From Ophioderma brevispina (Eukaryota; Echinodermata; Ophiuroidea; Amphilepidida; Ophiodermatidae): a DNA stretch of 64,000 nt. Numbering within the stretch: the first letter of the stretch is position 1; each line of letters starts with the position of its first letter. The position numbers were made by a program, and so were the translations under genes. The notes below the pieces were generated by a model. That model saw only the letters and a list, made by a program, of their open reading frames with translations, searched no databases and was not told where the DNA came from. This document shows positions 57,344 through 64,000 of this stretch, piece after piece. Location of the stretch: positions 100,506 to 164,505 of the forward strand of contig JAMKCH010072691.1 in the NCBI GenBank assembly GCA_023653785.1, in the 5' to 3' direction.

Positions 57344-57509
57344 AAATTGCGCACTTTGAAGAAATTGGAATAATTTTCCCACAATTGTAGAGAAGTTCGG
57401 TTTCAGATTGAGGAAATTGAAATAATTCAAATGACATTTTTAAAAAATCTATTATTTCAGATAATTATGCATTTGATTTTATTTCTGGGAAGTAGCTCGC
57501 GGGCCGCAT

Positions 57510-58307
57510 ATGCGTTGGCGTCAAACATTTGAAAATGAGTGGCAACATATGATTATTCCAATGGTCTCTCAGTTTGATCTAGTGTACAGACTCCATCATA
57601 TAATTGGTTGGGGGTTCTAATGTCAGCACGAAGGAAGATGCGAGCTAGTCTATTCTGAAAAGAATTGTTTGCTCTGTCATTAGAGCAGTTTGACCAACTG
57701 GGCTGCAGTAATCAAAATGTGGCATAATAAGTGCATTGACAAGCAAAATGAGAGTGTCGAGGGTGATTTTATTAATAATAATAGATTGAGATTATATTTA
57801 GTATAATAATATCCATGCTAAAAATATATTCAGTTATCTCAAAATAGAAGGTAATATTCATTCAGTCGGTCATTCATTCACTCACTTTCCATACAACATA
57901 AAAAATACAAAATACAAAAAGATCAACATACTACTATACTAAATAAATACAAAGGTGGGCCCAGGTGAAGGCTTTAGTTGATACTTTATCAACTTCAGTT
58001 TTGTGTTCTTTGAGTCTAGTACCGAAGAGTCTAGAGGTTTCCCCAAAATCCGAACCGGAAGAAGACTCAGATGAGCGGGAAACTTGGTCACTATAGTTTG
58101 ACAAAGTGTTGCGTAGCAGCATTTTTTTTTTTTTTTTTTTTAAATTGCGCACTTTGAAGAAATTGGAATAATTTTCCCACAATTGTAGAGAAGTTCGGTT
58201 TCAGATTGAGGAAATTGAAATAATTCAAATGACATTTTTAAAAAATCTATTATTTCAGATAATTATGCATTTGATTTTATTTCTGGGAAGTAGCTCGCGG
58301 GCCGCAT
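57510..58307. repeat. 798-bp tandem array, unit 2
   Basis: As read, identical to unit 3 over their shared length and slightly different from unit 1 (for example GAGTGGCAAC, CAATGGTCTC, GGGCTGCAG). Starts at the fusion GGGCCGCAT-ATGCGTTGG, contains T20 at 58122-58141 and the hAT-derived piece to 58307. Confidence 0.9.
58122..58141. repeat. T20 homopolymer at junction, unit 2
   Basis: Again exactly 20 T at the same joint as in unit 1. Confidence 0.9.
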
Positions 58308-58919
58308 ATGCGTTGGCGTCAAACATTTGAAAATGAGTGGCAACATATGATTATTCCAATGGTCTCTCAGTTTGATCTAGTGTACAGACTCCATCATATA
58401 ATTGGTTGGGGGTTCTAATGTCAGCACGAAGGAAGATGCGAGCTAGTCTATTCTGAAAAGAATTGTTTGCTCTGTCATTAGAGCAGTTTGACCAACTGGG
58501 CTGCAGTAATCAAAATGTGGCATAATAAGTGCATTGACAAGCAAAATGAGAGTGTCGAGGGTGATTTTATTAATAATAATAGATTGAGATTATATTTAGT
58601 ATAATAATATCCATGCTAAAAATATATTCAGTTATCTCAAAATAGAAGGTAATATTCATTCAGTCGGTCATTCATTCACTCACTTTCCATACAACATAAA
58701 AAATACAAAATACAAAAAGATCAACATACTACTATACTAAATAAATACAAAGGTGGGCCCAGGTGAAGGCTTTAGTTGATACTTTATCAACTTCAGTTTT
58801 GTGTTCTTTGAGTCTAGTACCGAAGAGTCTAGAGGTTTCCCCAAAATCCGAACCGGAAGAAGACTCAGATGAGCGGGAAACTTGGTCACTATAGTTTGAC
58901 AAAGTGTTGCGTAGCAGCA
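58308..58919. repeat. 798-bp tandem array, unit 3 (partial)
   Basis: Same sequence up to GCGTAGCAGCA, then unique DNA (CGAAACTGTCACGG) instead of T20 and the hAT piece. This is probably the original right flank. Confidence 0.9.
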
Positions 58920-60464
58920 CGAAACTGTCACGGGTATGTCATCAAAATATTGGATTTGTTAGATGAACTTTATTATTATATTTTGTACGACAGTCCTGAT
59001 GAATCTTTTTTGCGGATATTAGGTGAATCAACTTTAACAATGATGACAAGATCTTTTAGGTTGAGCCGAAGGTCAAAGTGTTTTGAAATGGTATCAAACC
59101 AACGTCAATGTGCTACGGCATTATTTTATGACCTGTATACGTTATTAGGCTTGAATACGCGGGGGCGGGGATGGCGAATACAGAATATCGGCAAAAGGTA
59201 CAGGTGTGCGCATAATGTTTTCTCCGCTAAAATGTTCCATTTTTCCGCCAGTAGCCCCACCTTTCTTCAACGTCACTCATACGACATGATTGGGTAGGGA
59301 GAGTCGTATCTTTGCGCACAATACGTCGCTTCAAAGGGGGGTTTTGGCAGTACTCACAATGGCTGAAATAGCGTTGTTTTGTACCATACCTGGAATATAA
59401 GGAAAAGGAATAACTATCCGAGATTCTATATTGTTTTCTCAATATTTATTTACAATGAGGTAGATTGCCTTATAATTGGCAGCCACTTTGTTTATGCTAG
59501 ACTACATTCGGCAAAGACCTACTTACCAAAGGGGACAGGGCCCCTACGCCATATGATTATCTTCACGGTCCAGCCGTTTTAAACATAAGAGATCATCCAT
59601 ACCCATTTTTGCCAATTCCTTTCTGATTGGATCAAATTACTTGCTGTATTTTGCAAAACAGAAAAGAACGAAACAGGCTCAGCACGTTTTTATATTGTCA
59701 TCATATGCCTTGAATCAATCCGCGGAATAATGCATGAAAACGAATGTGTGCAGTAAGTCCGTTTTGGGACTGCAGTATAAACCGATAAAAGATATCGCCA
59801 AAATTAGTACTTATTAGCCAGTTGGTCTATGCATAATTGCGAAAATAACCTTTTAGTATCACACTTTTACATAAAAGTAAAGGAAAGTGATTTTAGAGAA
59901 GGACAGATTTTGACAAAATGAAAAGCTGAAAGAATGACTGTCCAAATGTTGGTTTGAAAGAAATTATCAAGCGTTCACGCGACAGTTTTGGAAGTCTTAT
60001 GACCTATAATTTAACCAGAGATTAGCGATTTGCCGATTGCAGACGTTGTATAAGGCTGTTTTTCAAGATTTTAAAACTCACGGGAAAGGGGATAAAGCAA
60101 AACTATATGTAAAGCTTACAATCCCTGCTCACCAAAGGTATGGGGAATATAAGCTCTTGGCAACCATTTCTACATTTGGAATTTTTCAACTTTGACAATC
60201 GTTCACATGGGATTGTAGGTCTCCAGAACTTGTTGAGTGTTAAATTTGAACGTTTGGATATTTTGAAATTAGTTTTTTCATTTTTTAGTTTACAACTGAA
60301 CCCAAGTAAATGCTCAATCTTAGAGAGTAAATTGTAGTAAATAGGTTAATACAATTGTATGGATTAACAACGTGTAAGTTAATCTTTACTTATGAAGGGA
60401 TTTAATATATATATATAACTTTGATCGAATGAAGCTTAAACAACCCGCCAGAGCTTTCTGAACA
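58920..60464. other. 1.5 kb without recognisable gene
   Basis: A 142-codon plus-strand frame (58869-59297) starts in the array and continues through unique sequence (YDSPDESFLRILGESTL, SFRLSRRSKCFEMVSNQRQC). No family is recognised and there is no splice or promoter context. Other frames are shorter. No repeat structure seen. Confidence 0.4.
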
Positions 60465-60990
60465 TCACTAATAAGCTACTATACACGCCTTGCCAACCAT
60501 AATAAGGAGGCATTGGCCAATCATTGAATCTCACAGTAGACTCAAAAGGATTTTTCCTGAGCCTCCTGTCTTGTCTTACAAGCGTCCCCCGAGCCTAAAG
60601 ATATTGTGGTGCGTGCGGAGGTCAACAAGTCCAAAGTAGACCAGAATCAAACATCTAGGGATGAATGGGGCTGTAAACCATGTCACAATAAGAGATGTAA
60701 AACATGTGCTCACATCCAATCTACTGACATCTTTGCCAGTCACACCACGAAAAGGAATTATTCCATCCTCAAGCCCACTTCATGTACTTCTACCAATGTC
60801 ATTTATCTCATTGAGTGTCGTAGATGCGGTATCCAGTATGTCGGTGACTGCAACGATGTCAGAGAGAGAATGCAAATCATCGTAGTACTATCAAAAACTT
60901 CCGCAGTCATTCCGATAACCATTTTTGCCGTTTCTTTTTCTTGCCTCAACACTCAGATCTAGATCTGAAAATGTCATGAATCTTTGGGAA
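60465..60990 (+). pseudogene. Penelope-like element, GIY-YIG domain, copy 1
   Basis: Frame 60606-60962, with an upstream PPVLSYKR-like lead-in from about 60555. It contains CKPCHNKRCKTCAHI (about 60673-60717), the Cys-rich putative zinc motif preceding GIY-YIG in Penelope-like elements. CTSTNVIYLIECRRCGIQYV (about 60784-60843, containing the GIY and YVG strands) and a degraded GD-NDVRERM helix follow. The frame shifts after that (expected H-S and NH residues lost). The RT part of the element is absent here. Role in active relatives: endonuclease cleavage for integration. Confidence 0.8.
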
Positions 60991-61059
60991 GTCAATCAAA
61001 AAATTTCGTCGCCTACACAAGAACGTTTTTTGATCGTATTCCACTGGCCATGAACTTCA

Positions 61060-61545
61060 TCCCTCAATGTTCAAGTTGCGCAACATCATTACCCGGAACT
61101 TTTGAACTCTCCGCCAACATCCTTCCACCAGCCACATCCTTCACCTCGCCCCCGATCACAGCTTGGCCCCGTGAATAGAACCTTTCTAGCCATCTTGTCC
61201 ATGCCAAGGATCCTACTCCTGATCCTCCTGTATGAGAGCCTGCAAGCGACCACGTTTGTACAACCTGTGCGTATGTTATCAACTTACCTCATATCACTTG
61301 TTCTAATACAGGAACATTACACCATCACCTCAGCTTTCACATGTACTTCGAAGAATGTCATTTACGCCATCCATTTGCAAACTTCGGCAACTTTCATTGG
61401 CGAAACCAAAACTCCTTTTTCTGTTCGATTCTCTGACATGTCCGCTCACTTCGGTCCTGTCCAGAACAACACCAGTTTGGCCTTCATTTCAACATTTCCA
61501 CCATTCTTTGAATGATGTTTTGTATCACTGCCTGTGCTGAGCCCA
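61060..61545 (+). pseudogene. Penelope-like element, GIY-YIG domain, copy 2
   Basis: The Cys-rich lead-in is in another frame (LYNLCVCYQL / TTCAYVI, about 61258-61285). Then frame 61102-61515 gives ITSAFTCTSKNVIYAIHLQT (about 61324-61383), ATFIGETKTPFSVRFSDMSA (about 61387-61446) and NNTSLAF. The GIY strand (NVIYAIH) and the FIGET strand with downstream Arg are kept. A frameshift separates lead-in and core. It is a different copy from copy 1, in the same orientation. Confidence 0.8.
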
Positions 61546-62035
61546 GTGGCAACTCCGCAGCCAACGCCACAACTGCTGAACATTGCTCATTTGCTCTTTA
61601 AACCCTTTGAAACCACAGATTAATATCAAATTTGACTTGCTCAAATGCACTGGCTCTATAATATTGTGGTGGCGCTTAATGTCATGTTCTTCACTTTATA
61701 CTCTTGCTATATTCAATGTATTCACATGCTTATCCCTGTATTGTAACACCTAGATTGATATATTCATCATTTTGTCGTTATGCTTGTTTAGTTTAAGTAG
61801 TTACCATCTTGAGAAAGACCTTTATGTCGAACGTCGATGCACTACATGTGTAACTTTAACAGCACTTCGGCTCTCCTATTTCGCCTTGATGACTGTCTTA
61901 TATAATATATATATATATTCTATATATATATCTTCTAGATATTCATCGCTATTATATCTATATCTATATTATATGCATTCTTGGCCAGTCTATTTTCAAC
62001 ATTTTTTAAAAAAAAAAAATTTTTTAAAGAGTTGA
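61546..62035 (+). mobile_element. Possible Penelope-like 3' region and TA tract
   Basis: Follows the second GIY-YIG domain. It contains GAGAAAGACCTTTATGTCGA (about 61811), a phrase I have seen downstream of such ORFs, then a TA-rich tract (61899-61975) and an A9/T5 stretch near 62010-62025. The end is not defined. Confidence 0.35.
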
Positions 62036-64000
62036 AGGTGAGAAGCTGAGTAGCTCAGCCTGGTTACACATTTGCTATCATCGCTCACACTAAAACGTTC
62101 TTTATTGCTGGCCTCTATGAAACATAAACTGCCTTGTTTTAGAGTTAAAAAGCCCCGTTTTTATGGTCCTAAAAGGGAACATCTTCAGCAGACAAAATCA
62201 TGGAGTTAATTAAGCTACTGGATGGTTAGATTATTATTCATAAGCTGTGGCAGAATGTTGTGTTGTCAAATGCCTAATTGATCCTTCTCTAGTCGAGATG
62301 ATGTATAGACTTGTTCTTGAACTTTAGACAACGTGTCTTTAGGATAGATCGAAAGAAGAAATGTTAGCTGTAAGTATGCGTTCCTATTCGCTCGTTGCAG
62401 GTCTTCCGATGCCATGTCGTTGGGCGTCAAAATGGCGATCGATGTGCTTTGTTTTACACTCATCGCTGGGGTGGTCACCCGATGCACGAACCATAAGTCG
62501 TCGCTTAACAGAATTCAACATAAATAACTTTGGCCTAATGAGTTTTGTGTAATTGTACAAACCTACTTGTGGGGGCCAGCGTGCAGACGTTATACCATAG
62601 GATATTTCATGACTCCCTCGTGTCAAATTGAAGAACGTGAGCGATTAGTTCGTGGTATAACGCTGGGCGATGCACAGTAGTCTGTAATGGTTAAACATTT
62701 TCAATTGAGCTTGACTCATGACGAACGACGACAGGACGATAGAATGCAGTTTTTGTGTTCTTGTATGGATGTTCTGTATTCATTCTTTTGTGGTTCTGAA
62801 ACATGGCAGTTGCCAACTAGGTCCCATACCGCCTAATAACATTTGTACGAGAATGTTTCGAAAGCTGTCCCTGAATATAGAACACGCAGTTGCTATAAGT
62901 CAGCATACCGCCCGTTAGCATTCGTTACGAAGGACGAATAACACAGTAACCCGAATACTTGGAGAGCGCACAGCTAAAATAGGTCAACTGTAAAACATTA
63001 CGCTTTACATATCGATTATTTGCAAAGTAACCATGTTCTCAATGGAGAAATACTGTTACGCGGTTGACTTTACAACTCAGCTGATACCGTAACTCGACAA
63101 AATTATGCAGAACATTTGGAACTCTTGCGTCAAAGTAAAAGTAATAAGCTAAGGCTTCGCCCATTGCCGGAACAGTACTGGCTCAATATTGTGACTTTTG
63201 GGTACCCGGAGGAGTCATGTCTTGCGAAATATAGGCCTATGTCGGCTATACGTGGATCGGATTTCCTACCGGAAATCATTTTGTTACTGAAATCTATATC
63301 ACCAATGCACCAACGATTTACGAGTAGATATGCATCATCCCATGCACGCTCGCGGTTTAGTGCGCCTCCTTTAAACTACGCGCACATTTAATTTGTGGCG
63401 CAAAAATTACCAGGCAATCAAAGAGTACTCGTACTGGTAAAATTTATGTACGCAAACGGTTTTCGCACAGTGATGACAGAAAAATGACCGTATGACCCAA
63501 AAACCATAGAAGTATATATGCGCTTATTTATTTTATCGTACTCGTACATCAGTTGGTGCATTGTGGGATAGGAATTTCGGTAAAACATAATGTATGGAGG
63601 AAACCCAGGATACCACTTATTGGCAATAACCCCTAGAATAATAACCATACTACAGGACTACAATGTGATTTAAAAAAATATTATGCAGAGTATGGACGAT
63701 TTGTCTGTCTGCCCCCATTTAGGCTGAAAAAGGGCATTCCTTCCTGTTAGTGTTAAAATGGGATTTTCGCCTTATTTTCTGCTAAAAATATGACTTGCCA
63801 GAAATGATGCCAATTGGTACGTGACTATTTTGGATCAGTGGAAAGAGAAGGAACTTAGCTACCACTTGTATAAAAATCTATGTTTATAGCCAAAATAGGC
63901 TTCGTTAAGACGAGGATGTAATTGTTGTGTTGTGCTTTGGTCGGATGAAGTGCCTACACTGGCTTAATGAGTAATGGTTCAGTGATGAAAACCGGACAAC
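62036..64000. other. 2 kb without recognisable gene
   Basis: Short frames only (62384-62626, 63116-63391 and others), none with a known domain. A weak AAAAATGACCGTATGACCC match near 63480 to the R1 core (AATGACCGTTTGACCC) may be a fifth, heavily decayed R1 fragment. Confidence 0.45.

Larger units (their letters stand above)
56712..57509. repeat. 798-bp tandem array, unit 1
   Basis: Begins ATGCGTTGGCGTC. It holds a minus-strand LINE C-terminal fragment (about 56760-57000: ALIMPHFDYC- and LARIFLRADIRTPN-type residues), a CATTCATTCAC simple stretch, a minus-strand GIY-YIG remnant (57136-57320) and T20 (57324-57343). It then carries a piece of hAT MITE interior (57347-57509) ending in GGGCCGCAT, which fuses to the next unit. 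It differs from units 2 and 3 at a handful of bases. Confidence 0.9.

Noticed and set aside
57136..57384. Repeated 82-codon minus-strand frame as a gene family
   Set aside because: It is a decayed GIY-YIG remnant read through T20 (Lys run) and multiplied by the tandem array.

Overview
This is an AT-rich invertebrate nuclear genome window with no complete host protein-coding gene that I can recognise, and no rRNA gene, stand-alone tRNA gene or CRISPR array. It is a repeat-dense, probably intergenic or intronic region made of decayed retrotransposons, DNA transposons and miniature elements (MITEs), and several local tandem duplications. A Ty3/gypsy element with integrase upstream of reverse transcriptase (the Gmr1-like order, known from deuterostomes), CR1/L2-like LINE tails, a tRNA-type SINE and Penelope-like GIY-YIG fragments together suggest an invertebrate deuterostome such as a hemichordate, echinoderm or cephalochordate. 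The species assignment is inference only. || Layout. 1-2.9 kb: a terminal-repeat fragment, a TA microsatellite and copy 1 of an unnamed dispersed repeat (R1). 3.1-8.3 kb: a hairpin element, then a broken non-LTR retrotransposon (LINE-A) split by a 2.5-kb segment bounded by A20 runs. 9.9-14.3 kb: a possible LINE tail, two copies of DNA-element family R2 (one carrying a SINE with a 10-bp target duplication) and R1 copy 2. 17.1-18.6 kb: inverted-repeat element R3 with a TA-flanked MITE nested in its left end. 20.3-24.8 kb: a long-TIR element, R1 copy 3 and a second LINE-A copy. 27.7-30 kb: R2 copy 3 and a minus-strand CR1/L2-like LINE. 30.4-37.8 kb: a 7.4-kb Gmr1-like gypsy element with both LTRs, primer-binding site, gag, PR, IN, RT, RNase H and polypurine tract, all frame-broken. 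38.2-45.5 kb: R3 fragment, a 700-bp inverted repeat, an L1/Tx1-like LINE 3' half, R1 copy 4, a foldback element and two MITEs. 46-52.9 kb: an inverted-repeat element, a 2.08-kb tandem duplication (two full copies plus one partial), a 107-bp TA tract and a small tandem repeat. 53.1-58.9 kb: a tandemly duplicated LINE + hAT-MITE unit, one copy split by a poly(A)-tailed insertion, followed by a 798-bp tandem array. 60.5-61.5 kb: two Penelope-like GIY-YIG domains. 62-64 kb: nothing recognisable. || How the parts relate. The elements show nested insertion (SINE in R2, MITE in R3, poly(A) insert in LINE, hAT next to LINE) followed by local duplication whose breakpoints fall at microhomology. Four homopolymer runs of exactly 20 nt lie at duplicated-segment junctions, which could be biological or an assembly artefact. 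I found no convincing new functional system. The most useful observations are the IN-before-RT gypsy element, the homopolymer-marked junctions, the composite duplications and several unnamed repeat families with several copies in the window.
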